Shown here: positions 6,613 to 13,883 of the stretch, piece by piece
Numbering within the stretch: the stretch's first letter is position 1
Layout: the number at the start of each line of letters is the position of its first letter
Source: Bacillota bacterium
Lineage (GTDB): Bacteria; Bacillota; Clostridia; Acetivibrionales; DTU013
DNA length: 15,553 nucleotides
Assembly: GCA_023411715.1 (NCBI GenBank)
Contig: JAEYOM010000013.1
Span: forward strand, 1-15,553
Reading direction: 5' to 3'
Translations under genes and position numbers: made by a program
Notes under the pieces: generated by a model
What the model was told of the DNA's origin: nothing
Databases searched by the model: none
Seen by the model: the letters and a program-made list of their open reading frames with translations, nothing else

Positions 6613-8613
6613 ATGAGCCAGAATAACAATGAAGCAGAATTCCAACCCCAGTTTATAACCGGTTACGACCTGCACCTCTTCAATGAGGGCAGTCATCATA
6701 AAATATATGAAAAACTCGGGGCGCACCTTTCGGTCCAGGACGGCCAAAGCGGGACGCACTTCGCTGTCTGGGCTCCGTCGGCACAAAGCGTCAGCCTAGT
6801 GTGCAACCGCAACCAATGGGACGGCAGGGCAGATCCGATGAAAAGGATAGCTGATTCGGGGGTCTGGGAAGTCTTTATACCGGATATTGCTCCGGGCGAG
6901 GTGTACAAATACGAAATCAGGACCTCCTCGGGCGAGCTGCTTCATAAGGCCGATCCATATGCCTTTTTCAGCGAGCTCAGGCCCGGTACGGCATCGATAG
7001 TGTATGACCTGGACAATTACGAATGGCATGACAATGAATGGATAAACGCAAGAGATTCCGGAAACACCTTTGACAAGCCCGTTTCCATATATGAAGTGCA
7101 TCTCGGTTCATGGGCGCGGTCGGATGACGGCAGCGGCTTTTTATCGTACAGGGATTATGCCGCAAGGCTTGTCGATTATGCCGCGGATATGGGCTATACG
7201 CATATCGAGCTTCTCCCCGTAGCGGAGCATCCCCTCGACGATTCGTGGGGCTACCAGGTGACAGGATATTATTCAGTCACAAGCAGATACGGACGTCCGG
7301 AGGATTTCATGTATTTCGTGGATGATTGCCACAGGCGCGGGATCGGTGTCATAATGGACTGGGTGCCTGCGCATTTTCCCAAGGACGGACATGGGCTTGC
7401 GCGTTTTGACGGTACTGCGCTGTATGAACACAAGGATCCCCGCCAGGGCGAGCATCCCGACTGGGGAACGCTGATCTTCAATTATACGCGTAATGAAGTC
7501 CGTAATTTTCTTATTGCAAACGCTGTATTCTGGTTCGAAAAATACCATATGGACGGTATCCGCGTAGACGCCGTCGCATCCATGCTTTACCTGGATTACG
7601 GCAGGAAAAAAGGCCAGTGGATCCCTAACAAATACGGAGGCAATCAAAACCTGGGCGCCGTAGATTTCCTCAAGCAGCTCAATACGACCGTATATGGATA
7701 TTTTCCAGGGGTAATGATGATCGCTGAAGAGTCCACATCCTGGCCAATGATCACAAAGCCTCCTTATACCGGCGGTTTGGGATTCTCGTATAAATGGAAT
7801 ATGGGCTGGATGAACGATTATCTGCGATACGTCAGTATGGATCCCGTCTACCGCAAATATCACCAGAACCTGATCACCTTTTCCATTATGTATGCCATGT
7901 CGGAAAACTTTGTCCTCGTATTGTCGCATGACGAAGTGGTACACGGCAAACGTTCGATGATCGGAAAAATGCCGGGAGACTACTGGCAGAAGTTCGCCGG
8001 GCTAAGAGTGACCTACGGTTACATGTACGGCCACCCGGGCAAGAAACTGCTCTTTATGGGCAACGAGTTCGGCCAGTTCATAGAATGGGATTTTCACAAA
8101 GGCCTGGACTGGAACCTGCTCGATTACGATAAGCACGCCGGTCTGAAAGGCTATATACGGGATCTTAACAGGCTTTATACTTCGGAAAAGGCGATGCATG
8201 AAGTAGATTTCAGCTACGACGGTTTCGAATGGATAGACTGCAACGACAGCGATCACAGTGTGATATCCTTTATCCGTAAGGGCCGCGATTCCGGGGATAT
8301 CCTGGTCTTCATATGCAATTTTACTCCGGTAGTTTATGACAATTACAGGATTGGAGTGCCCTTTGATTCATTCTACAAGGAAATACTAAACAGCGATTCG
8401 AATCTGTACGGCGGCAGCAACGTGGGCAACCTCGGCGGTGTTCAGGCAGAAAGGATAGCTCACATGCAGAAACCGTATTCCCTGAACGTAAGGATCCCGC
8501 CGCTGGCAATGGTCGTTTTCAAGCCGGAGCCGGCAAACGGAACGCAGTCTGTAGACACCAACAGCCAAAGTATATTACCCGCCGGACAGGAAAACCCGGT
8601 TAACCTCGGATAA
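6613..8613 (+). CDS. glgB: 1,4-alpha-glucan branching enzyme
   Basis: 666 residues, a full-length bacterial branching enzyme that makes alpha-1,6 branches in glycogen. Order: short leader, CBM48 domain (about 30-125, GTHFAVWAPSAQSVSLV), GH13 barrel (about 150-520) and C-terminal beta domain. Catalytic residues are D319 (nucleophile, DGIRVDAV), E372 (acid/base, IAEEST) and D440 (LSHDEVVHGK). Their spacings of 53 and 68 residues match E. coli GlgB as I recall it. The frame is open from an ATG at 6574, but GAGGAG (6601-6606) is placed 6 nt before the ATG at 6613, and a TATAAT at 6562-6567 would start transcription near 6574. I therefore use 6613. No glgA, glgC, glgD or glgP lies in the window, so this copy stands apart from any glycogen operon visible here. 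Confidence 0.96.
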   Translation: MSQNNNEAEFQPQFITGYDLHLFNEGSHHKIYEKLGAHLSVQDGQSGTHFAVWAPSAQSVSLVCNRNQWDGRADPMKRIADSGVWEVFIPDIAPGEVYKYEIRTSSGELLHKADPYAFFSELRPGTASIVYDLDNYEWHDNEWINARDSGNTFDKPVSIYEVHLGSWARSDDGSGFLSYRDYAARLVDYAADMGYTHIELLPVAEHPLDDSWGYQVTGYYSVTSRYGRPEDFMYFVDDCHRRGIGVIMDWVPAHFPKDGHGLARFDGTALYEHKDPRQGEHPDWGTLIFNYTRNEVRNFLIANAVFWFEKYHMDGIRVDAVASMLYLDYGRKKGQWIPNKYGGNQNLGAVDFLKQLNTTVYGYFPGVMMIAEESTSWPMITKPPYTGGLGFSYKWNMGWMNDYLRYVSMDPVYRKYHQNLITFSIMYAMSENFVLVLSHDEVVHGKRSMIGKMPGDYWQKFAGLRVTYGYMYGHPGKKLLFMGNEFGQFIEWDFHKGLDWNLLDYDKHAGLKGYIRDLNRLYTSEKAMHEVDFSYDGFEWIDCNDSDHSVISFIRKGRDSGDILVFICNFTPVVYDNYRIGVPFDSFYKEILNSDSNLYGGSNVGNLGGVQAERIAHMQKPYSLNVRIPPLAMVVFKPEPANGTQSVDTNSQSILPAGQENPVNLG

Positions 8614-8660
8614 ATGTAAAATAAAACGTACACACATCGGGTATTCGCTTTTTTTGAATG

Positions 8661-9458
8661 CTAACCAAACATCTTCGACAATTCTTCGTACTTGTCGTGC
8701 GTCAGAAGCGCATCCTTATCGATACCCTCAAACTTCACAATGTAGGTCCACCGGCCGTAAGGGTAGATTTTGCTGACCGCGCCGAGGTTTATTATGTAGG
8801 ACTTATGGCACCTGAAAAAAAGAGCACTGTCCAGTTTCTCCTCGAGCTCGCTCAAACCCTCCGAAGTCGAAAAACGGTCGTTTCCCGTATAGATGACCGT
8901 ACTCCTATCTTCTCGCTGTATAAGTATTATGTCCTTGACGTCGACAAGGCTTATGCTGTCCCTGTTGCGGATTATAAGCTTCTGCGGCGCTCCGGCATTG
9001 CTGTTCGCCCCGCCATTGCTGAGTGCCCCGGCTTTACTGAGCGCCCCGGCATTGCTGAGCGGCCTGTTGACGATAGAGACGTCGGGCTTGGCTGCGCTTA
9101 TGGTCCTGATGCGGTCCAACGTCTGCCACAGCCTTTCCACCCTGAAAGGTTTTACCAGGTAATCGAAAGCATAGACCTCAAAGGCTTCAGGCATGTATTC
9201 GTCATGTGCCGTAGCGAATATTATGATAGTTTTCGGCTCTATATCGGAAATCCTCTTTGCACATTCTACTCCGCTGAGCCTGGGCATTTCTACATCAAGA
9301 AATACCACACCGGGACGCCGCGCTTCAAAAAGGCGGAGAGCGGCCTCGCCGTCCTCCGCTTCACCTGCTGTTTCGAAATCGTCGGTCTTATCAACAGCTT
9401 TTTTGATCACAAGCCGCATGCCCGGCTCATCATCGGCGATCAGTACTCTGATGCTCAA
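8661..9458 (-). CDS. LytTR family response regulator
   Basis: 265 residues. Receiver domain about 1-122 with acidic pair D9/D10, phospho-acceptor D55 (FLDVEMP), T83 and K103 (LVKPF). A linker with four 6-residue repeats spans 134-157. The LytTR DNA-binding domain is about 160-262, with the typical IILIQREDRSTVIYT, FFRCHKSYIINLGAV and DALLTHDKYEEL. It should bind direct-repeat promoters after phosphorylation. The start is TTG at 9458: it gives the canonical IRVLIADDE receiver start, no ATG lies earlier in frame, and the stop of the upstream gene is only 3 nt away, implying translational coupling. The likely partner is the SpoOB-type kinase at 11714-12574, since AgrC/LytS-like kinases usually pair with LytTR regulators; this pairing is inferred from position and family. 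Confidence 0.93.
   Translation of the reverse strand: MSIRVLIADDEPGMRLVIKKAVDKTDDFETAGEAEDGEAALRLFEARRPGVVFLDVEMPRLSGVECAKRISDIEPKTIIIFATAHDEYMPEAFEVYAFDYLVKPFRVERLWQTLDRIRTISAAKPDVSIVNRPLSNAGALSKAGALSNGGANSNAGAPQKLIIRNRDSISLVDVKDIILIQREDRSTVIYTGNDRFSTSEGLSELEEKLDSALFFRCHKSYIINLGAVSKIYPYGRWTYIVKFEGIDKDALLTHDKYEELSKMFG
8988..9059 (-). repeat. Four 18-bp tandem repeats in the response regulator linker
   Basis: On the minus strand the units, at 9059-9042, 9041-9024, 9023-9006 and 9005-8988, encode LSNAGA, LSKAGA, LSNGGA and NSNAGA between receiver and LytTR domains. The in-frame unit would let linker length vary without breaking the protein. Confidence 0.9.
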
Positions 9459-9461
9459 GTA

Positions 9462-10004
9462 TCACCACCGGCCCCTTCTGAGACATTTGGGCCTGCTGAG
9501 CACCTCAGCCATTACAACGCCGGATAAAAGGTTCTGTTCATTGAAATTGAGCTTCAACAGCTTTTCCAAATCGTCGGGCTCCTTCCTTTGAACAGGCAGT
9601 AAAGCTGTCTCGGCCGTACCTGCATTTGTACCGGCATTTGTACCGGCATCGGCCGTACCTGCAGCTATTGCGGCATCCGCCCGTGCGGTGCGGGCAGTAT
9701 TCCCCGATCCCGGAGCTGCAGCAGCCTTCCCCGGAACCTGATCAGTAGGCCTTTCCCTGTAAACCTCGGAATCCGGCTGTGAGTCGAGCCTGGCCGGTGA
9801 ACCCACCATCCCCGCCCCAGTCTGCTGTGGGCTTCTCCCTGCCGCGGTAGCGGCATTGTTGGGAGTTACCCGGAATATCTGCGCATTTTTCTGCTGTGAC
9901 TGTATTGGATTCAGCCGTCCGGACTGCATCGCCTGTTCCGCCTGTATTAGCGCACCCTTGACAAACTGTTCCAGATTACCGGAATTGTTATAATTAGAAC
10001 GCAT
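9462..10004 (-). CDS. Unrecognised Ala/Gly-rich protein in the floA operon
   Basis: 180 residues, ATG at 10004 behind GGAAGGG (10012-10018) with a 7-nt gap. Three parts are visible. An N-terminal helical segment (about 8-30, NLEQFVKGALIQAEQAMQSG) comes first. A long Ala/Gly/Thr/Gln-rich, probably disordered middle (about 40-140) includes AGTN repeats. A basic C-terminal block (about 143-180) contains LEKLLKLNFNEQNLLSGVVM and ends SRPKCLRRGRW. The last part looks like the conserved functional end; I have a faint memory of similar tails in clostridial proteins but cannot name a family. There is no signal peptide or membrane segment. It follows floA by 29 nt and precedes the regulator by 3 nt, so it is almost certainly cotranscribed with both and may be a FloA or kinase partner. 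Confidence 0.75.
   Translation of the reverse strand: MRSNYNNSGNLEQFVKGALIQAEQAMQSGRLNPIQSQQKNAQIFRVTPNNAATAAGRSPQQTGAGMVGSPARLDSQPDSEVYRERPTDQVPGKAAAAPGSGNTARTARADAAIAAGTADAGTNAGTNAGTAETALLPVQRKEPDDLEKLLKLNFNEQNLLSGVVMAEVLSRPKCLRRGRW
9612..9662 (-). repeat. Short 12-bp-based repeats in the Ala/Gly-rich gene
   Basis: Plus-strand units GGCCGTACCTGC (9612-9623), two copies of ATTTGTACCGGC (9624-9647), then a further GGCCGTACCTGC at 9651-9662. On the minus strand they encode TADAGTNAGTNAGTA. The length is in frame, as in the linker repeats of the next gene. Confidence 0.8.
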
Positions 10005-10033
10005 TATATCGCCCTTCCTAATATGCTTCCAAC

Positions 10034-11026
10034 CTATTTCTTAGTTAAGCTCTCGTTCGATTCGGGTTTGTTTATTTTCGAAATGGAATCCCTCATCTGT
10101 GTATCGGCAATCATGTTCTGCATATTGTAATAATCCATTACGCCAAGTTTGCCATTGCTGAGTGCACTCGCCATTGCTTTCGGCACCTCCGCCTCCGATT
10201 CGACGACCTTGGCGCGCATCTCCTGTACAAGGGCCTTCATTTCCTGCTCCTTGGCGACTGCCATTGCACGCCTTTCCTCGGCTTTTGCCTGCGCTATGTT
10301 TTTCTCCGCTTCAGCCTGCAGGGTCAGGAGCTGCGCGCCTATGTTCCTGCCTACGTCGACGTCCGCGATATCGATCGAAAGTATTTCATATGCAGTTCCT
10401 GCATCAAGGCCCTTGCTGAGCACGGTCCGTGAAATGGAATCGGGGTTCTCGAGCACATCCTTGTGAGACTGTGAACTGCCCACCGTTGTTACTATACCTT
10501 CTCCGACCCTGGCAATGATCGTCGCTTCGCCTGCACCGCCTATGAGCCTGTCGAGGTTGGTCCTCACCGTTACCCTTGCCTTGACGAGAAGCTCGATGCC
10601 GTCCTTTGCAACCGCTGAAATGTTTGGCGTCTCTATGACCTTCGGGTTAACGCTCATCTTAACGGCTTCCAGTACATCCCTGCCTGCCAGGTCGATAGCT
10701 GCCGCCCTTACGAATTGCAGGTTCATATCGGCTCTATGTGCCGCGATCAGCGCATTGACTACCTTATCTACATTACCTCCGGCGAGGTAGTGCGCTTCAA
10801 GCTGGTTTACGCTGATATCGAGTCCGGCTTTGGACGACTTTATGAGAGGCAGTATGATCTTGGCCGGGCTTACCCTTCTCAGGCGCATGCCTATGAGCGT
10901 AAATATCCCGACCCTTACACCGGCCGCGAAAGCCGAGATCCAGAGCCCCACCGGGATGAATGTGAAGAAGATCGCCAAAAAAATAAATACAATGATAACT
11001 ATCAAGGCAATGAAAAAGTATGACAT
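10034..11026 (-). CDS. floA: Flotillin-like protein FloA
   Basis: 330 residues, matching FloA (YqfA) of Bacillus subtilis in length and layout. An N-terminal hydrophobic hairpin (about 3-46, without a cleavage site) anchors the protein in the inner leaflet. An SPFH-like domain follows from about 50, with AHYLAGGNVDKVVNALIAAH and LLVKARVTVRTNLDRLIGG. A Glu/Ala-rich coiled coil spans about 234-288, then a polar tail. FloA organises functional membrane microdomains and gathers signalling and secretion proteins there. The frame is open from a TTG at 11044, but ATG 11026 has AGAGGT at a 7-nt gap and gives the standard length. NfeD lies 56 nt upstream, the usual partner arrangement in Bacillota. 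In B. subtilis the operon is under sigma-W; no full sigma-W promoter is visible here. Confidence 0.96.
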   Translation of the reverse strand: MSYFFIALIVIIVFIFLAIFFTFIPVGLWISAFAAGVRVGIFTLIGMRLRRVSPAKIILPLIKSSKAGLDISVNQLEAHYLAGGNVDKVVNALIAAHRADMNLQFVRAAAIDLAGRDVLEAVKMSVNPKVIETPNISAVAKDGIELLVKARVTVRTNLDRLIGGAGEATIIARVGEGIVTTVGSSQSHKDVLENPDSISRTVLSKGLDAGTAYEILSIDIADVDVGRNIGAQLLTLQAEAEKNIAQAKAEERRAMAVAKEQEMKALVQEMRAKVVESEAEVPKAMASALSNGKLGVMDYYNMQNMIADTQMRDSISKINKPESNESLTKK

Positions 11027-11082
11027 ATATTTACCTCTTTCCAATATTATTACTTACCTGTGAATACAATTACAGCACCTCT

Positions 11083-11592
11083 TTACGAAACGCTTGATTT
11101 CTGTGCCACTACGATCCTGTGACCTTCAACCTTCGTAATGATAACTGTGGAGCCCTTGGGAATAAATTCGCCTTCCGATACCACGTCCAGCTTGACCCCG
11201 CTGAAATCAGCCGTACCCGACGGCCTTAATACGGTAAGCGTCTTTCCCTCGCTGCCTACGAAATACTTAAGATCGTCCGACCCCGTAAATCCCATATCAT
11301 CGTCCAGCGATGCATTCAGTACAAGATGCCTTGACAGATGACCCTTGGTTGCCGACTGCAGCACTATCATAAAAGCCACGCCGAGTATGGCAAGAAGTAT
11401 CACTATCAAGATAAGCGCCTGGAGCGGGGTCTTGGCGGTCAATATAACACCAGCCACGAGCAGTATTGCGCCTACGATGCCGGGCGCCCCGATCCCCGGG
11501 TGGAGCATCTCGATTATTATAAAAACAAGTCCGGCAATGATACACACCCACGGAAGCCAGGTCAATCCGGCAAGCATCAACGAAAAATCCAT
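11083..11592 (-). CDS. NfeD family membrane protein, short form without protease domain
   Basis: 169 residues. Transmembrane segments at about 10-29, 38-53 and 59-80, including IIIEMLHPGIGAPGIVGAI, which is characteristic of NfeD. A soluble OB-fold domain follows at about 95-167 (YFVGSEGKTLTVLRPSGTA ... DVVSEGEFIPKGSTVIITKV). It lacks the N-terminal ClpP-like serine protease domain of the long NfeD form (YqeZ type). NfeD proteins are coupled to SPFH/flotillin genes and are thought to help assemble the microdomain scaffold. ATG at 11592 is preceded by a strong AGGAGGTG (11598-11605). It is the first gene of the tight run nfeD-floA-unknown-LytTR. Confidence 0.93.
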   Translation of the reverse strand: MDFSLMLAGLTWLPWVCIIAGLVFIIIEMLHPGIGAPGIVGAILLVAGVILTAKTPLQALILIVILLAILGVAFMIVLQSATKGHLSRHLVLNASLDDDMGFTGSDDLKYFVGSEGKTLTVLRPSGTADFSGVKLDVVSEGEFIPKGSTVIITKVEGHRIVVAQKSSVS

Positions 11593-11614
11593 ATAAACAC
11601 CTCCTGATGATCCT

Positions 11615-11654
11615 ATTATATAGCCGGCGTTTCATATATTTAATATATGTTTCA
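11615..11654 (-). promoter_or_regulatory. Candidate promoter/operator of the nfeD-floA operon: palindrome, paired TGAAAC and TATAAT
   Basis: On the minus strand TGAAAC occurs twice with a 20-bp period (11654-11649 and 11634-11629). Between and over them lies a perfect 17-bp dyad CATATATT-T-AATATATG (11633-11649). A TATAAT follows at 11620-11615. TGAAAC resembles the -35 of sigma-W-type ECF promoters, but no CGTA-like -10 lies at the required distance. The TATAAT would place the start very near the ribosome site. Promoter type is therefore unresolved. Confidence 0.4.
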
Positions 11655-11713
11655 CAAATGATACGATTGGGATGCTAAAATGTCTCTTTGTTTGATTTTT
11701 CGATATCATTGGT

Positions 11714-12574
11714 TTACTGCCTTGGAATGCATCCTGAAAATACAGTGCTTTTGTCGTCGCTGGCAGCGCTTATCGTACCTCCGAAGTTTTCTAGTATCTC
11801 CTTGCAAATAGCCAATCCCATGCCTTCACCATTATCTCCCTTTGTCGTGAACCCAGGCTCGAATATTTTAGCCAGGTGCTGCGGCAGGACGGGAGTCCCG
11901 TTATCGATCACCTTAAAGCAATGATTCCTGAGGTCTTCTGATAATTCTATCCTAATATTTTTTTCACCCTGTTTATCTGAGAGCGCATAAACTGCATTAT
12001 CGATAAGGTTGCCAAGTATCCTGCAGAACTCCCATGACTCGATTTTAAGATCCTTGAGCTGTGTCGTCACATTAAGCTCGACAGCAATCCCATGCTTCTC
12101 GCATGTCAGGAGCTTTGCCTGCAGAAGCGCGTTTACCGCCGCATTGGAGGTCTTCATGACCCTGCTGACCTTTTGGATATCTACATATACCTTTTCTATA
12201 TACTCGGACGCGGACTTGTATTCGTCCATTTCGATCAGAGAGTGAACGACCTGGAGATGGTTCATGAAATCGTGCCTCTGGGCGCGCAGTGTATTGTTCA
12301 GCTTTTCGAGCCTCCCGAGCGTGTCCTCGAGCAGTTGGAATTGATATCCCGAACGGAGAAGGCTGCTCCTGTTCTTGAATGCGGCAAGGCTGTTTATTAT
12401 TACCGCTGCCAGTGTAACGGTCAGGAGAACTATGATCCAGGGGTTCGTGAGCAGGCCGGGGCCGCCGCCGTTATCTACCAGATAGAGCAGAACGGCTGCA
12501 ATCAGTGCGATCTGGGTAAGGTTGATGATTATGATCGTGATTATCGTTGTTCCCGGATCGACCTTTTTATTCAT
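11714..12574 (-). CDS. SpoOB/AgrC-type sensor histidine kinase
   Basis: 286 residues from the ATG at 12574. Two hydrophobic segments at about 10-33 and 44-66 form the sensor part, with almost no extracellular domain. The phospho-acceptor H101 lies in LRAQRHDFMNHLQVVHSLIEM, the SpoOB-type helix shared by AgrC and CitA/DcuS kinases. The ATPase shows the N box with N193 (LGNLIDNAVYAL), D224 (KVIDNG), the F box IFEPGFTTKG and the G2 box GEGMGLAICKEIL. The frame extends to a TTG at 12685, but that TTG lies inside the promoter, while GGAGGG (12582-12587) is spaced 7 nt from 12574. Small two-TM sensors of this type often sense membrane state or a peptide. Probable output partner is the LytTR regulator at 8661-9458, with nfeD and floA between them. 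Confidence 0.93.
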   Translation of the reverse strand: MNKKVDPGTTIITIIIINLTQIALIAAVLLYLVDNGGGPGLLTNPWIIVLLTVTLAAVIINSLAAFKNRSSLLRSGYQFQLLEDTLGRLEKLNNTLRAQRHDFMNHLQVVHSLIEMDEYKSASEYIEKVYVDIQKVSRVMKTSNAAVNALLQAKLLTCEKHGIAVELNVTTQLKDLKIESWEFCRILGNLIDNAVYALSDKQGEKNIRIELSEDLRNHCFKVIDNGTPVLPQHLAKIFEPGFTTKGDNGEGMGLAICKEILENFGGTISAASDDKSTVFSGCIPRQ

Positions 12575-12585
12575 ACCATTACCCT

Positions 12586-12603
12586 CCGAATACATGTATT
12601 CGG
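12586..12603 (-). promoter_or_regulatory. 18-bp perfect palindrome at the kinase ribosome binding site
   Basis: CCGAATACATGTATTCGG is its own reverse complement. Its downstream arm takes in the first two bases of the GGAGGG ribosome site (12587-12582 on the minus strand). In RNA it could fold and cover part of that site; in DNA it could be an operator about 50 bp after the predicted start of transcription. A GC-rich CCCCCGGGAGGGG just upstream adds further structure. Confidence 0.5.
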
Positions 12604-12656
12604 CCCCTCCCGGGGGTTTTACCCTGCCCGGAGCAATCAGAGGCTTTGCCATATTC

Positions 12657-12685
12657 AGTATATCCTGTATGAACGATACATTCAA
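12657..12685 (-). promoter_or_regulatory. Sigma-A type promoter of the sensor kinase gene
   Basis: On the minus strand: TTGAAT (12685-12680), a 17-bp spacer and TATACT (12662-12657). The start would be near 12650, giving a leader of about 75 nt with strong dyads before the ATG at 12574. Confidence 0.6.
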
Positions 12686-12724
12686 TAGCGCCGGTGAGAT
12701 CGTATGAACGTAAATATAAAAAAA

Positions 12725-13511
12725 TCACGATGTATGCGTGTGTTTTTCGCCGGTCTGCTTACGTTTGGCCGGACGAAGGTAATCCTTGATGATTATGGCT
12801 TTGATGATGCCGTATAGCAAAAGGCTTACTGCTGCGGAAAGCGTAAACCAGCCTGCATCAGGCATATTGAATAGTAATTGTGGCCAGTTGGCACCCATAA
12901 GTTGCGGTAAGCGAAGCATAGCGACAGGAAGTGTCAAATCGACCACCAAGGTAAACAGGATAGCCGTCACAAAGCGACTCCTGCTTTTCGCCAGACGTTT
13001 TCTGAAGCTTCTCAGGCGTATGAAGGAGAAAACCAGTACAAGCAATATCAATATACATAACGCCAGGTATATACTGTATGTCACCGTCACCGGATACCGG
13101 TTCAGGTCCAGGATACCCCCGTTCGGAACATCATCAGGATCCAAGCCATAAAGGATGTTGATTATACCGCTCTCTATCCTGTCTCTGAAGCCCGCCCTGA
13201 ACAATGTGGTCGCGGTACTGCCTGAGGTATTGTAAACAAATGCGATTCGCTACCTGAAACGGTGTTTGAGGAGTCACCTTCCGCCCCATCGGGTCAGCGA
13301 TCCCATAGCCCTGCGTATATACTGCCCCGCCGCCTTTCACTATTGTAAGTGAAAAGCCCGGTATACGACATTCCTTCATCATTCTTTCAATATAACCATC
13401 GATTTTTTTCAGATCCGGCCTGGCTTGCAGTTCCGCCGCATTTGAAGTACTATTCAGCAACAGGGCAGTCAATACGAAAACAAACAGGAAAGAGAAAGTC
13501 CTTTTGAACAT
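12725..13511 (-). pseudogene. Serine beta-lactamase/PBP-like hydrolase, broken by internal deletion and frameshift
   Basis: The ATG at 13511 follows GGAGGG (13520-13525) and opens a signal peptide (about 1-26) and the start of a class C beta-lactamase-type domain: IDGYIERMMKECRIPGFSLTIVKG, YTQGYGIADP and TPQTPFQVA to residue 88. In intact relatives the SxxK active-site motif follows at once; here the sequence changes near 13245 and the frame ends at 13134. In another frame, joined near 13245, FVYNTSGST leads into GIINILYGLDPDD and three membrane segments to the stop at 12725, which is the C-terminal membrane domain of the same family. The serine, the Tyr-x-Asn region and most of the catalytic domain, probably around 300 residues, are missing. 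The good ribosome site suggests recent loss. The remnants might still make a signal-peptide fragment, but no enzyme. Confidence 0.78.
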
Positions 13512-13688
13512 CTCCGATACCCTCCACTCATCGTTATAATTTTGTGCGGAATTGCGACGTACGGATCAATCAAAGCAGTACCAATTATTTGAATTTTAAC
13601 ATCCGGATGTAACGCTTTCCATTAGCATGATATCCATAAAAGGTATACCGGAATTGTAACTTTTCAATATAATTTGTGTCTTGGGGAT

Positions 13689-13713
13689 AAAAAAAAGCCT
13701 CACGGCGTGAAGC
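13689..13713 (-). terminator. Rho-independent terminator of the tRNA operon
   Basis: On the minus strand GCTTCAC-GCC-GTGAGGC forms a 7-bp stem (one G-U pair; 13713-13697), followed by eight T (13696-13689). It lies about 40 nt after the tRNA-Glu CCA. A second small hairpin, CCGCC-TTCA-GGCGG (13746-13733), lies between. Confidence 0.85.
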
Positions 13714-13754
13714 TTTATAACGATCGATTATACCGCCTGAAGGCGGATAATCTT

Positions 13755-13829
13755 TGGTGACCCATAGGGGACTCGAACCCCTGTTATCGCCGTGAAAGGG
13801 CGGTGTCTTAACCACTTGACCAATGGGCC
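13755..13829 (-). tRNA. tRNA-Glu (UUC)
   Basis: 75 nt with encoded CCA (13757-13755). A full cloverleaf folds: acceptor GGCCCAT/ATGGGTC with one G-U, D stem GTC/GAC, anticodon loop CTTTCAC with anticodon TTC (13796-13794), T stem AGGGG/CCCCT with TTCGAGT loop. The anticodon stem has a C-A mismatch at 27-43, closing position, which is unusual but tolerable. It follows tRNA-Met by 54 nt in the same operon. Confidence 0.96.
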
Positions 13830-13883
13830 TTGAACAATATTTTTTGCATGCGTCGTTTGAATGGTGCCGCATGCAAAAGTAAT

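Noticed and set aside
7273..7944. 223-codon minus-strand frame inside glgB
   Set aside because: It lies wholly antisense to the catalytic domain of GlgB and has no ribosome site or family motif.
8614..8660. Shared terminator between the convergent glgB and regulator genes
   Set aside because: There is a run of T at 8649-8655 but no stem of useful length beside it on either strand.
8658..9527. Long plus-strand open frame of 289 codons opposite the LytTR regulator
   Set aside because: It is antisense to a clear receiver plus LytTR protein, has no family features and has Pro/Gly/Arg-rich composition typical of a shadow frame.
9013..10172. The same short string CCATTGCTGAGTGC in the regulator linker and near the end of floA
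   Set aside because: Both encode Ala-Leu-Ser-Asn-Gly in normal reading frames; the FloA copy lies in a conserved region, so this is coincidence and not a repeat element.
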